A stretch of 64,000 bases of DNA, taken from NCBI GenBank assembly GCA_034766995.1, contig CM068321.1, positions 8,831,026 through 8,895,025 on the forward strand, given 5' to 3'. Position numbers and translations under genes: made by a program. Shown here piece after piece: positions 1 through 10,876 of the stretch; the stretch's first letter is position 1; the number at the start of each line of letters is the position of its first letter. The notes below the pieces were generated by a model. It had not been told where the DNA came from. It saw only the letters and a list, made by a program, of their open reading frames with translations, and ran no database searches. Source of the DNA: Acanthacorydalis orientalis (lineage: Eukaryota; Arthropoda; Insecta; Megaloptera; Corydalidae).

Positions 1-40
<40 letters not shown>
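1..40. repeat. (AT)n microsatellite
   Basis: Pure AT dinucleotide run cut by the window edge. Confidence 0.95.
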
Positions 41-43
<3 letters not shown>

Positions 44-1351
44 CGTCGAGATGAAGAATTGTTTATTTTTTTGATAAGAAAACTATTAAAAATTAAAATA
101 TGTACTTAAAATGTAACAAAGAAAATCTGAAAACTATACATTCTTCATGTATTTGATTGTTTTTCTTTCGATTGCAGTTTGTGTATTTATTCATTGAAAT
201 GTAATTGAATAATAAATATTTTCCACTATTGCGTCGAAGAAGATTATATTTAATATATTCTATCTAATAATATTCTCTTTTCATTTTATCTGAAGGCAAG
301 TATTTATATCAAGTTACAAATCACTTTAATCCAAAATAATTTCCTATAAACGATCCTTTATACTACAATTTACCACATACGTGATACCAAAGACAACGAT
401 GAGATGAATTTCCATGTTAATGACAAAGAAATCCAGCGTATGTAATTAATCCTTTCAGTATCGATAAGATAGTTGACATGACAAACTGACATCTATTAAT
501 TGAATATTTCATAGTTTATATTGATTACTTTGTAGCTGGAATTTTCGTACAGAGAGATGTTCAGGAAAATGTTATTCTCGAAGACAACATAATGATTAGT
601 ACGCAGATGTTAATATTCTTATATTAAATAACAGTATTATTAATTCAATATTAAACAGTATTATTAATAGAGTCCTTTCTCATGTCCTCGTTTATACCAT
701 GAAATTTACTATCATTATTCAGAATCATTAATCATTTTGTAATAAGTTTTATGCATGGTTTTTTTCTTTGTGTACATAAAAAACATAATAAAATTACGAT
801 AATGAATATTATTGTAAGAATATCTTAAATAGACCGTGAATTTTCTTATTGAAAATAAAAAAAAATGATAAAAAAACTGTTAAGGCCGCGTGACACAGAA
901 GTGTTTCACCAATTTAGATTTGCGTATTACATTAATTTGAATAGATTGTTTTCAGTTGTGCTTTGTTTCGAAATTCTATAAAAATATTCTCTTATGGATA
1001 TTTTCTTTATGAAAAAGTGTATGGAGCTGAAAATGTATTTCGAAAATATCTATTGTTATTTTTCTTTTCTATCTTACAGGAATTAGATTTTGTCCTTTTA
1101 CGGTTCTAGTTTCTTTGTATATCTTTTATAGTACCATTGCTGTAAATTTTGTCTCGGCAATGTGAGATCGTCGGCCGTCTTAAAAGATTTGTTGCAATTT
1201 CATGTTTTCATTATCTTTGAACTTGACATACATTTTAAAATTTTCAATATCACTTTAGTGTCCTTTTATACTATTCAGACCTAAGTGGTTTCGTCAAATG
1301 TTTAACCGCAATAAAAATATATTTTTGAAACTTCTACATATACACACACAT
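41..1351. other. AT-rich non-coding stretch
   Basis: Stops are dense in all frames. I see no gene, TIR or tandem structure here. Confidence 0.6.

Positions 1352-1391
<40 letters not shown>
1352..1391. repeat. (TA)n microsatellite
   Basis: TA run preceded by a short ACACAC tract, followed by TGCATG and a short GA tract. Confidence 0.9.
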
Positions 1392-1394
<3 letters not shown>

Positions 1395-1634
1395 TGTTGT
1401 ACGTGTGAGCGAGAGAGAGTATATTCATCTTTCTTGGACGTTCTATGATCCTTCACTCTGTTGGTATATAATTTAAACCATGGGCGGAGAACCTTTTTTA
1501 ATTAAATTTTATTGTATTATCTTCTTATCAGAATAAGTATTAACAAGTAGGAGTATGGTAACTTTAGGATACATAAGCTGTTACGAAATGTTTTAAAATA
1601 TCAGGTCACGATTATGTCTTTCCTTACATTTTCT

Positions 1635-1680
1635 TGATCTTAGATGCCGACACGCCTTTAAGGCCCAAATAAACAAATCA
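1635..1680 (+). repeat. Short dispersed repeat, possible retroposon 3' tail (copy 1)
   Basis: The segment starts GATCTTAGATGCCGACACGC and ends in an AATAAACAAA tail. A very similar segment lies at 40282-40333, where the tail is a clean (AAAC)n run. A shared short core followed by an A-rich simple repeat is typical of the 3' end of a LINE or SINE. No coding part is present, so the family is not identified. Confidence 0.45.
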
Positions 1681-1684
1681 TGTA

Positions 1685-1688
<4 letters not shown>

Positions 1689-1731
<43 letters not shown>
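1689..1731. repeat. (AT)n microsatellite
   Basis: Uninterrupted AT run. Confidence 0.95.
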
Positions 1732-1732
<1 letters not shown>

Positions 1733-1897
1733 TTCATTTTTTAGATTATCAATATACAGATGTAGACAATTATATATTGTATATAAATAACCCTAATTTA
1801 TAGATATTTTTCTGCATCCTTCAAATACCTCTGTGACTCACACTCACTTCAACATATATTTATGGATTATTTAAACACTGAAGCAGTGAAGCTCTCT

Positions 1898-1899
<2 letters not shown>

Positions 1900-1964
<65 letters not shown>

Positions 1965-1970
1965 CACACA
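1900..1970. repeat. (TA)n microsatellite with ACA interruptions
   Basis: TA run with two TACATA interruptions that directly abuts the left end of the Tigger-like element. Confidence 0.95.
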
Positions 1971-2840
1971 CAATAGACCTTCGTTGAACGATCGTAATTG
2001 ATGCAGGACTGATGGTTCATTCTTTAAAATAGTCGTTGTACAAGGCATTTAATAATATGTAAACTTCTAATTGGTGCAAAGTTCCCAAAATCCTAACCGT
2101 ACACTAGATAAAATTTAATTTTAAAGGTACGTATAAGAAATGACCATAAATTATTTTGCTTTACTTTTTTTGCTTATCTGTTTTAATTCTATGGTGGCGC
2201 ACATCAGAAATTTACCAATGATATTTTTTTAAGGAAAAATCACCTTCCATGAAGATTTCTGGTAATTCACTACTAGAAGGGGGATCAATTCAAGTCCAGT
2301 TTGTGGTAGTGGCACTAGATTGGGAGGAAGTATAGGCTTTGGTCAAAAACTTATCCAGATTGGACTGGCTCTGCTTATTTATTTTCAATTTGTAGAAGTA
2401 GCCAATCATATTGTCCTCAAATTGGAATATATGAACTTCAGTCTTTTCAATTTCCAGATGGAATTTCAGTATACATTTAACAGTTATCCATACACTTAAA
2501 AAGCTTTTTAATTCATTACTACTCATAACATGTAGGCCTTCTTCTACTTTCTTCTCTTCACTTTATTTTTCCTCCACAGTCATCTCCTTCAACTCGTGAA
2601 GTTCCTCTGTTGTCAGCTCTTGATGATGATCTCCAATTAGGCATTGAACATATCTGTATCCATCTCCAGATCCATTTCCTCACTCATGGTGATAATGTCC
2701 TGTTTAACCTCACCCATACTATCAGAAAACCCATCAAAATCTCTATCATGCACCACATCAGGCCATTAAGCTCCATGCTTTATGAATCCCGGTCGTTGTG
2801 CGATCAGTTGTTCGGTGGGCAGTCGTTCGGTGAGGGTCTA

Positions 2841-2843
<3 letters not shown>
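1971..2843 (-). mobile_element. Internally deleted Tigger/pogo-type DNA transposon
   Basis: The ends form an imperfect terminal inverted repeat: the left end reads CAATAGACCTTCGTTGAACG and the right end, on the minus strand, CAGTAGACCCTCACCGAACG. CAGT-type ends with a TA target are usual for pogo/Tigger elements. Both ends sit against (TA)n arrays, so the element appears inserted in a TA microsatellite. On the minus strand the 5' TIR region (about 55 bp) runs straight into the C-terminal third of a transposase, so the N-terminal and catalytic coding part is missing. The copy is non-autonomous. Confidence 0.75.
2290..2795 (-). pseudogene. Tigger-like transposase, C-terminal remnant
   Basis: Reading the minus strand, the remnant shows KAWSLM, then after a 1-base frameshift DVVHDRDFDG, MSEEMDLEMDTDMF, and after a further break the hallmark ELTTEELHELKEM. 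An internal stop follows, then a last open piece (2526-2290) with SSNELKSFLSVW, NMIGYFYKLK and SNLDKFL. That order matches the acidic C-terminal tail of Tigger transposases: the ELTTEEL block, an acidic linker, a SSEEIKEML-like helix and a xLDKFL end. The DDE core is absent. It is a dead gene fragment. Confidence 0.75.

Positions 2844-2884
<41 letters not shown>
2844..2884. repeat. (TA)n microsatellite
   Basis: TA run immediately right of the Tigger-like element. Confidence 0.95.
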
Positions 2885-2886
<2 letters not shown>

Positions 2887-5215
2887 TGATGGTGTTCTTA
2901 CGTTAATGTGAGAACGCATTCCATCTTAAGTACTGTAATGCTTGATAGATCTATGTTGGCAGGTGTGTAAAATTATGGGAAAGGTATTCATGTCTAATAG
3001 ATATGCGGTAAAAAGCTAGACAAAGAAAGACGTTCTGGCTATCCTAGTAAGAGATTAATCGTCCAATTAACAATCATTATTCTTAAAAATAATTGTTACG
3101 AAATTTAATAGATAAATAAGAAGTGTAGAGAGTTTCCAGTGTGCGTTCAAAGTCATTTAAAGTTTATCATATTTATTAAATAAAAGATCGTCTGATTTAA
3201 ATACATTGCCTACAGAAATGAAAATTTTATTTCCTTTACAAATTACTAATGAACTTTCCGATCAACAATTTCAATAATTTATTGTTAACAATTTTTTATT
3301 GTTACTTATGTGCCTTATGATGGCGATAGTATTATACTCAGAGCATTAAAGTACAGAAACCTTTGTAATATTTTTTTTCTAAGAAATTTAGTATAATTAA
3401 GAACTCTGAGGACAATGATATAGTTAAGGAAATGCTTATAAACATCAATCAAAAATTATTTATAATTATTTAAATTTTTTAATCAGGTTTGCCACTTTTT
3501 GTGGTGTGTGATATGAGCGAGAAATTAATTGTGATAATGAATCTAGACACAGTTATAGAAACTATATTTTGTTTAAATGAACTCTTTTCTAATTATAATA
3601 TGTGGATTGAATTGAATTTGTGATATATTTGTTATAACATAAAATAAAAGTTTAGGTTCATTTGTCAAAATCATATTTTTTTTAAAAAGTAAACATTTAA
3701 TAAGGTTCTTTCATGAGATTATTATTAGATTGTGATACTGTCAAGTAAATGCAAGTACATGTGAAGTTATCATGCGATTGTAATCGTTTTTATGATAATT
3801 ATTATTTGTTTATTGCGAAAAATCTCTAGCGCAGTTAATTATATTTGTAGATATTTTTATATGTCTTTATTTGAAATGAAATTGACTTTTCTAGAATGTA
3901 TAAACGAGATTCTAGCTAACACATACATGTGTATACATATTGTACAGATGTAAATAAATAAATATTTTATGAATAGTTGTTATGAAGAAGATAAGAAATT
4001 AAATTTTCAGATAATTTTAATATACGTCGACAATGTTTTCATTGCCAATAAAACGACTTGTTCAATTTAGATAAGTTCAGATTCTTAATAGCCGTTCATT
4101 GACGGAGAATCGATTATGCACTAATGTAGTTCCATAAAATCAACGCAATGTACACGAATCTAATTCGAAATATATAAACATAAATGTTCTTGTGTTGCAT
4201 ACGTCGATCAAATATACAAATCTTTATCAAACACATCACATTGATAAACACGATAGACGGGTCAATATTGTTTTAAGTAATTTGCACACGTTTAACGATT
4301 AAATATTTGACTTGTGCCAGTATTGGAATTGTCTTATGCGGAAAACAAACGTCGGTTACATGTTTCGGCGTTGCTTTTCAAAGAGATTATGAGTTATAAA
4401 CTTGAGATAACATTCACGACGCACGTTGCTCAAATACAGAATAAATATGTGGTGACTGTATTTTTCATTTCCAGTTCGACTAATGTGTAATTAAATAGGA
4501 AAATATTGTTTTGTTTGACAGATGCATTTTTGATATATATTTTTTTTTGTTTCGCAAGGAAGTATTTATGTTTTACCAATAGTTATATATATTAAAAAAG
4601 ATATTTTAGCATTCACTGAGAAAGAAAAAATATACTATTATCTTGTTATCAGTTTATAAAATATATGTAAAGTTTATTTGTTTAAATTAAATTTAAAATC
4701 AACAATATTTGTGTCAAGAATAATCAACAATAATTCCTTGTCTGTTTTTTCTAAACAGCTTAAGAAAATGGAATACTTTTCGAGAACATATATTTGAGTT
4801 AATGTATTTAGTATTCAAATTTCAGTGTTATATAAAATAATAATTAGTTTTTATTAATTTGGTATTAATAATTAAGTTTCTAAAATTTATGCGAATAGTT
4901 CAATAAGGAAAAACAACATTTATATAATGCATAAAATTTAAATATTTGGCAACAACATGACATTATATTTTCAGTTTATTTCAAATATTGACACACTATA
5001 TTTAATTAGTATTGAATAAAAAATAAAATTAAAATAAATCGTAATTGTTATACAACCTTATTGAATCTATAATGTGTTTTTTTCGATTTAAATTGAATTA
5101 TATTTATATATACTTTTTTTCATATTATTGAAACTAATAATTGAATAATTAATTAATATTTATATAACAGTTATACAAAGAGCACAAAAACTCTACATAC
5201 ACATCCCACATTAAT

Positions 5216-5218
<3 letters not shown>
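2885..5218. other. AT-rich non-coding stretch
   Basis: No gene seen. 3299-3365 holds a decayed copy of an unnamed dispersed repeat (core TTGTTACTTATG followed by GATGGCGATAGTATTAT). 4030-4450 is slightly less AT-rich, without a reading frame. Confidence 0.5.

Positions 5219-5255
<37 letters not shown>
5219..5255. repeat. (TA)n microsatellite
   Basis: TA run that abuts the 5' TIR of the next mariner. Confidence 0.9.
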
Positions 5256-5259
<4 letters not shown>

Positions 5260-5782
5260 GTTGGTAGGAAAATAATTGCGATTTTTGTTTTCTGAATTCT
5301 GACCTTGATTTTTTTTCAATGAAAGTATCATTTCATCATGTTCATGTTAATATCATTTTAAAGTACATTATTCGGTCTATATTTTGGTAACATTGATTTC
5401 GGTTTTATTAATAATTTTATTTTAAATTGGGTTATTGAATTAAAGATGGAAAAGAAGCAAATAAAAATAATTTTTTGTATGGGGGTAAAGAAGAAAATTT
5501 CCGTTAACCTTTTGGTATAGGTACTGTTAAAGAACGTACGGAGCAATGGTGGTTCCAAAATTTCGTGCTGCGGACGAGAGCTTTGAGGATCAAGAAGGTT
5601 GTAGGCATTCTTCTTCAGTTCATAACGACCAACTGAAGGCGTTAGTTTAATCAGAACCATGCCTAACAATTCTGGAGCTTGCACATAAGTTAGGCGTCAT
5701 CCCACAGTTCTAGACCACTTAAATTAAAAAATGTATATGAATTTGAAGGTAATAAACCACAATTATTTTTCTACCAACCTAG
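5256..5782 (+). mobile_element. Deleted mariner, GGTTGGTAGAAAAATAATT family (copy 1)
   Basis: Left TIR TTATGTTGGTAGGAAAATAA and right end ATTATTTTTCTACCAACCTA form inverted ends. The 5' UTR is followed by a start at about 5446 reading MEKKQIKIIF, then a scrambled helix-turn-helix region recognisable by KERTEQWW, a degenerate ELAHKLGVIP and VLDHLN. It then jumps to the 3' UTR (MYMNLKVINHNYF). The whole catalytic core is deleted, leaving about 527 bp. The family closely resembles other cecropia-type mariners. Non-coding and non-autonomous. Confidence 0.85.
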
Positions 5783-6402
5783 GATATATTCTATTTCACT
5801 GTGTTTGTGACATAGAGCAAAGAGTAACCATTAAATTTTATTTTCAACTTAGGAATCTGCTACCGAAACGTTTAAAATATTGGTAAACTTTTATAAAGAC
5901 TATATTATATTAAGATTAATGATTTTTCAATGAAATAAAAGACTTCAATTTAAGGATGACGTAAAATTAGATCATTTGTGTTGGAAAAGATCAAACTGTT
6001 TTTTCTTTTTTGTTAAAATTAATTTTTTAATGCTTAAAATATATGTTATTTTGCTGAAATTTTATTAAAACGACCAATGTGACTAGTTTTTTTTTTTAAA
6101 AAAGAATCAAGATTATTAATAAAACATATTTTTTTAAATACGATTTACAGACAAAACAGCAATTATTAATTTCGGTTACTTCAGACAAACTACTACAAAT
6201 AAAAGTTTACATGTAAAACTCACGTTTAGAAATAATAATCAATGCTGTTTTCGATTAAAAAGGCAATATTTATTATAAATTTTTTTGAACGAATCAACAG
6301 TGAAAGGGAGTATCTATCTATAACTAATAAAGTGCTTCATGTAACGAATGGAATGTATTAGATGTGAATTAATCCTAATCTTAGGTATTAATACCCTTAA
6401 TT

Positions 6403-6467
6403 TTAATTGAAACCAAACAAGAGGTATATCACTGTTTATGATATCATTGAATTTTTATTCTAATTAA
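6403..6467 (+). pseudogene. trnN: Mitochondrial tRNA-Asn (GTT) copy in NUMT
   Basis: Acceptor arm TTAATTG at the start pairs with TAATTAA at the end with one G-T pair. The anticodon GTT is at 6434-6436 in the arm ATATCACTGTTTATGATAT. It lies in the standard insect order between trnR and trnS1. It is a nuclear copy and presumably inactive. Confidence 0.75.
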
Positions 6468-6536
6468 AAAGATATGATGATCAAGAAAAAGCTGCTAACT
6501 TTTTTCTTTAGCGGTTAAATTCAGTTTATATCTTTA
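6468..6536 (+). pseudogene. trnS1: Mitochondrial tRNA-Ser(AGN) (GCT) copy in NUMT
   Basis: Acceptor AAAGATA (6468-6474) pairs perfectly with TATCTTT (6529-6535). The anticodon stem GAAAAAG/CTTTTTTC encloses the loop with GCT at 6494-6496. As usual for insect trnS1, the D arm is reduced. The intact pairing suggests a fairly recent transfer. Confidence 0.8.
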
Positions 6537-6597
6537 TTTATATAGTTTAAATAAAACATTACATCTTCACTGTAAAAATAAAATATTTTTTATAAAC
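6536..6597 (+). pseudogene. trnE: Mitochondrial tRNA-Glu (TTC) copy in NUMT
   Basis: The start ATTTATA pairs with TATAAAC near 6591-6597 except for the last pair. Anticodon TTC is at 6566-6568 between the arms TTACA and TGTAA. It follows trnS1 directly, as in most insects. Confidence 0.75.
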
Positions 6598-6657
6598 ATT
6601 TAAAGATAATTTATCACCTTAACATATTCAATATTATGCTCTTATTAAGCTATTTAC
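6595..6657 (-). pseudogene. trnF: Mitochondrial tRNA-Phe (GAA) copy in NUMT
   Basis: On the minus strand AGCTTAATAAGAGCATAAT, the anticodon GAA (plus-strand TTC at 6627-6629) and AAGGTGATAAATTATCTTT match insect trnF. It lies between trnE and the 3' end of nad5 on the opposite strand, as in mitochondria. The acceptor stem is imperfect. Confidence 0.7.
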
Positions 6658-6659
6658 AT

Positions 6660-7105
6660 ATATTATATAAGCTATTAAAACAGTAATTCAAACTACAAAT
6701 CTTTAAATTATTACATTGAATTAATTGATTTATTAAAGTATAATTTTTTATTGTATTATATATTCCTTAACCTCCTATTATTTCTCTTCAACCTTGGTCA
6801 ATTCTTTTAATAATTTTATACCCTAATCTTAAAAATAAATTTCTAACAAACTTAGTTGATAAAATAGGTATAAATCATATTAATCCTAAAAATCTTGATA
6901 TTATATAAAAACTTAATGAATTTAATTTTCAAGATAATTTAAATTTTGACAATTCATAGCCTATTCATATTCTAATTAATCTAACTAATAAAGCTATTAA
7001 CTTTATTAATAAAGGTAAAATAATTACTCCATGAGAAGGAACAATTAGTCATCTCAATACACTTTCACTTATAATAGCTAAAAATAAAACCTAATATACC
7101 CTTTA
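6660..7105 (-). pseudogene. nad5: Mitochondrial nad5 3' third (NUMT)
   Basis: With the invertebrate mitochondrial code the minus strand gives a nearly continuous frame: VPSHGVIILPLLMKLMALL, MGYELSKFKLSW, SLSFYMMSSFLGLMWFMTYF, then KSIDQGWSEMIGG and QLMQCNNLKICSLNYCF. These are the C-terminal helices of NADH dehydrogenase subunit 5 of respiratory complex I. In the nuclear code it is broken by many TGA codons, so it cannot be expressed from here. The upstream two thirds of nad5 are absent. Confidence 0.85.
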
Positions 7106-9101
7106 ATATGTACCACTCTTCGTCATAAATTAAATAATGATTTAATGACAAATTTCTTGTTCACATGTTTAATATTCTATTGTATTATCAGATAAAAAAT
7201 ATATATCACTTTGGTTAATCGTCTTTTATACCAGATTTGGTACCAACTTAATTTCTATGTATGTATGAAAATCAAGACGCAATCGAATAGTTGATTTTTT
7301 AACAATTTGAAAATAATTGAAGTGACTGTGATGAAAAAACATGAGGTGATTTTGAAAGAAGTGTTTTTTAACAGTTTTCTGATCTTGTAGCATAATCAAT
7401 TACCATGTGAAGAGAAGGACGAAAAATTAAAATAATTTCTTTTTAAATACTTCGTGTTTTATTCATTCATTTCAAGCATTTTTCACCATTTGTCCAATTA
7501 AAAAAACCGTTTGAAAAAACAATTATTTTCAAACGTATTGTATCGCACAGTTCTGTCACCTGAATAAACTGGATACTGATCTCATTTGATTATTTAGATT
7601 GAAATCAATACATACAGGCTGTTAAAAATAAATATTTCATTACATTTGCATTGTGTGCATGCGATTTTCAATTACTATGCATTTTATACTTCTGATAATT
7701 TTACTATACCTAAAGTCTACTGCTTGCTATAAGTTATTTAATCTGATTTGAATGAACTTGTAAATAGGATTTGTGTTTCAAGCTCTTTGAATATTAATTG
7801 TTAATAAAATAAAATGTGACATTGTTGTTATGCACTAGTCGATATGTAATTAATAACATATTGTATGAAATTATTTATGTATATAAATGTGTGCTTGCAA
7901 AACACAAATTAATCAGTGTTCTATTTAAGGCATTAAAATTAAACTATAATTTTTTTGAGAGCACAAGTTGGAATCGACATGGAAAAGAAAACACAGGTAC
8001 ACAGACATCTCGAACGAATCGAATGAAATATAAAATGTAAATAATACAAGATCGTAAATTGAATTTGTATCCAATAATGAATGGGGCACAGTTTAATATT
8101 CAAATTACATTATTAATCATGGTAATGTGCATTGTTTTTAAGCCATCATTAAAACTACATATCTGACAGTAATACATTCACGATAAAATATTATAAATAT
8201 ATTGCCGGTACAATAATTTCACGATATTTAATATCCGAGGCCCACGCATAAGAACGCAGATACGTATCGTGTGTCTACTCGTACATTTATTCTTTTTCTA
8301 AAGATATTTTTCATATATATATATATATATATATATACATACTATTATTAAGAGCTGAAAATAAATAGAACAGATTTTGATTATCAAAAAACATTTAAAT
8401 AGATTTAAGATATTAATTAGTATTTAAATGATATTTAATAATAATACACTTTTATTTCAATATTTGTTTATTAATTGAAGTATTTTGGTAAAGAAACATA
8501 ATAGAATAATAATTTACTAGGAGGAAAAAATAATGATTATTTTTTTTTAAAAAATAGGAAATGCCGAAATTTATTAATTAAAACAAGATTTAAGTAGTAT
8601 TAACTTATTTCTAAATGAAGTAGATGAGTAAAAATTGCGCTGTCATTCTGTACTTGTTATTTTTTCTACAGTTTTAAAATTTGAAGACTGATTTCCTTTT
8701 ATTAAACAAAATTTCAAGAATCATTAACAGTTTTGTTTCAGTTCAAGTAGAAATAGTTTTATGTGATAAACGTACAAAAAAATCGTTTTAGTAATTTATA
8801 AATCTTAAAGTAATGTTATTTAATATTTATATATTAATTAAAAACTTCCACACATGACAAAATGAGAAATTAATACAGAGAAGTGATTTTATTCCACAAG
8901 TGGAATCTTTTTTTTCCCATAGATTAAAAAGCTGTTTTTCTGATCACAAATATTCAATAAGTGGTTAAGTCATTTCTTATTGTTGCTTATGCGCTTTTTG
9001 ATAGAGATAGTATCATAATAAATGTACCAAAATATAGAAAATAAGTTGTTTCTCTACCTTTTCACTGTACAGATGATGAAAAATAAAAGTGATTTTATTA
9101 T
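7106..9101. other. AT-rich non-coding stretch
   Basis: No gene seen. It holds a short (AT)n at 8316-8338 and, at 8979-9050, another copy of the unnamed dispersed repeat (ATTGTTGCTTATGCGCTTTT then GATAGTATCAT). Confidence 0.5.
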
Positions 9102-9182
9102 ATAAAGTTCGTAGAAAAATAATTGAGATAATGTATATAAATTTGAACGCTATAAACCGTAATTATTTTTCTACCAATCTTC
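9102..9182 (+). mobile_element. Minimal mariner: TIR pair only (copy 2)
   Basis: Only about 81 bp remain: a left TIR (GTAGAAAAATAATTGAG) joined to the last part of the 3' UTR and the right TIR (AATTATTTTTCTACCAATCT). The internal piece ATGTATATAAATTTGAA is the 3' UTR found in the longer copies, so this is an extreme deletion product of the same family. Compare 51855-51933. Confidence 0.8.
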
Positions 9183-9798
9183 TAATATAATTTCTCTACA
9201 AGTATAGATAAATGTTGAATTTTGGCCTCAAAATTCTATAACTGAAAGTTTTTTCTTGATATGGTACATGAAAAATAGTTCATTTCATATAAAAATACTT
9301 TTAAAAATTTGAATTATTCGTTGTCATTAATTTTAGATCAAAATTAGATAAAAAAATCCACAGGATAATGTGAGCTTTCAATGGTAATGATTCAATATTA
9401 TAATGAATCAATAATATAATGGTATTTTAATGGCAATATAAACAAATTAAATAAAGATTGATATGCGATGTTTATGAATAATTAACTATCTTTAATAGAA
9501 ATTTGTTACAAATTTAGTTGATACATGCAAGATAGATATGAACAAATTAAATATTCTCTAACAGGTTAAAGTAGTTACAAAATATAACAGTATTAGAAAA
9601 AGAATATAATGTTCATGAGCGAGATAGAGATTTAACATTTTGTTGTAAGTGAAATTTCTCTTTTTGCCTTAAATAAATAGTTTATGCCCGTAACGTTGAA
9701 TTTATTCAATTTTTGCTTATAAGGATATTAGCAAACATATTGCATTAAACAAAGATAAAACTGCAATTAAATTTTTTAAATTATCCTAGACAATTAGT

Positions 9799-9802
<4 letters not shown>

Positions 9803-9874
<72 letters not shown>

Positions 9875-9889
9875 TATATATATATATTG
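9803..9889. repeat. (TA)n array with TTAA interruptions
   Basis: TA run broken by two TATTAATA interruptions. Confidence 0.95.
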
Positions 9890-10459
9890 ATACTCCTTTA
9901 CACTCTAATAAAATAGACAAAACGTAAGGCATATTTTACTCTTACTCCACCTTCTATTTGGAAGAAGATATACAAACTTAGATATATAAATATCAATATA
10001 TGCTTATCACATCTAAGACAGATCTTTATTTGCTTTGTAAATTAGTAAGCAGCCGAAAGAATTTCCTGATTTTAAAAAAATCTAATTATAATTTTTTATA
10101 TTTGTGACTTAGTTTTTAAGTTATTATATTTTGTTTTTAAAAAAATCATATATATTTATGTGTGTTTATTTTTATGACTTTCTATATGTGTAATTAGTTT
10201 CTTTTGTAGTCTGTTGTATTACATTAAAGTTTAAAAGAATATAAAGATTAGAAAACTATGATTCAAAATGTAAATGAAATAAACACTTTTAGCTTTTAAA
10301 ATTATTAATGTCAATTATTAAATTTTTGAATGATGTAATAATTACATTTCTATTACATATGAGTACATTTTTAAATGACATTGTCAAAGTTAAGATTAAA
10401 TTTCAATTTTATATGTAGTTGTCAATCAGAAAAAGTAAATAAAAATTATTATATATGTC

Positions 10460-10465
10460 TTATAT

Positions 10466-10496
<31 letters not shown>

Positions 10497-10510
10497 CATA
10501 TTTATATATG
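10460..10510. repeat. (TA)n/ACATA microsatellite
   Basis: TA run with CATA interruptions just upstream of the GC-rich leader. Confidence 0.85.
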
Positions 10511-10560
10511 TTTGTATTGTACTTGTATTAAATATTTGTCTTTTTGTTTGTTTTCATATA

Positions 10561-10802
10561 ACGGGGGCGTACTACTCAAGGCTCTGTCTCAGAAGATTTT
10601 CATCGACAGTGTGGTCGCGTCGGATAAACAAATCGTGTGAATGTGATAAAAACGGCGTAGACGATTTTTATACGCTCGGTGTGTGATCTTTTGGTGGATT
10701 TCGTACATATCGGACGGTGCGTCAGTCAATTCGGCGATTTCGACGGTGGTGTTAGCTCGGCGGGGGCGTGTTGCGCGAGGGCGCTATGTGGCTGGTCACA
10801 TT
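10561..10802 (+). promoter_or_regulatory. GC-rich 5' leader / promoter-proximal block of the host gene
   Basis: Base composition changes abruptly at about 10561 from AT-rich to CpG-rich (GTGGTCGCGTCGG, GGCGGGGGCGTGTTGCGCGAGG) and stays so to the splice donor at 10877. This is what a first exon with its 5' UTR looks like in an AT-rich insect genome. There is no acceptor-like AG at the left edge, consistent with a transcript start inside the block. The exact start site cannot be read; GTCAGTCAATT at about 10721 would be one initiator-like candidate. Confidence 0.55.
10641..10646 (+). promoter_or_regulatory. Start-stop element (ATGTGA) in the leader
   Basis: An ATG directly followed by TGA. If the leader is transcribed from upstream of here, this is a minimal upstream ORF that would make initiating ribosomes stall or terminate. 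Confidence 0.35.
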
Positions 10803-10842
10803 ATGCGGCGCACTCCGCTCACCCCGACCGCCTTCGCGCTAA
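10786..10842 (+). promoter_or_regulatory. Upstream ORF overlapping the main start
   Basis: ATG at 10786 opens an 18-codon frame (MWLVTLCGAL...) that ends at TAA 10840-10842, i.e. 37 bases after the main ATG at 10803 begins and in a different frame. An overlapping uORF of this kind normally lowers translation of the main frame, or needs leaky scanning. Confidence 0.4.
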
Positions 10843-10876
10843 CCGTCGCATTTCTTTTCATCGGTGTGGAATTCAG
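10803..10876 (+). CDS. First coding exon of an unidentified secreted or membrane protein
   Basis: ATG at 10803 has A at -3 and starts 24 codons plus two bases, ending AG|GTGAGT, a consensus splice donor at 10876/10877. The peptide begins MRRTP, has a hydrophobic core FALTVAFLFIGV and ends EF plus a split Arg codon. That is the n-region and h-region of a signal peptide, so the product should enter the secretory pathway. The frame is open upstream to 10683, but this ATG is preferred because it begins the signal peptide. Codon choice is GC-rich, unlike the surroundings. No downstream exon with a matching phase was found in the window, so intron 1 may exceed 53 kb. I do not recognise the gene. 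Confidence 0.6.

Larger units (their letters stand above)
6370..7105. other. NUMT: nuclear copy of mitochondrial trnR-trnN-trnS1-trnE-trnF-nad5
   Basis: A block of about 735 bp matches insect mitochondrial DNA in gene order and content: the 3' half of a trnR-like sequence (CCTAATCTTAGG then TATTAATACCC), then trnN, trnS1 and trnE on +, then trnF and the 3' third of nad5 on -. nad5 only makes sense with the invertebrate mitochondrial code (TGA as Trp, ATA as Met, AGA as Ser). Nuclear sequence with mobile elements flanks it on both sides, so it is a mitochondrial insertion and not a mitochondrial contig. Exact edges are uncertain; the right edge may lie a few tens of bases further. Confidence 0.85.

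Noticed and set aside
2610..2906. 98-codon open frame on +
   Set aside because: Antisense shadow of the Tigger-like transposase remnant, ending in a TA repeat.
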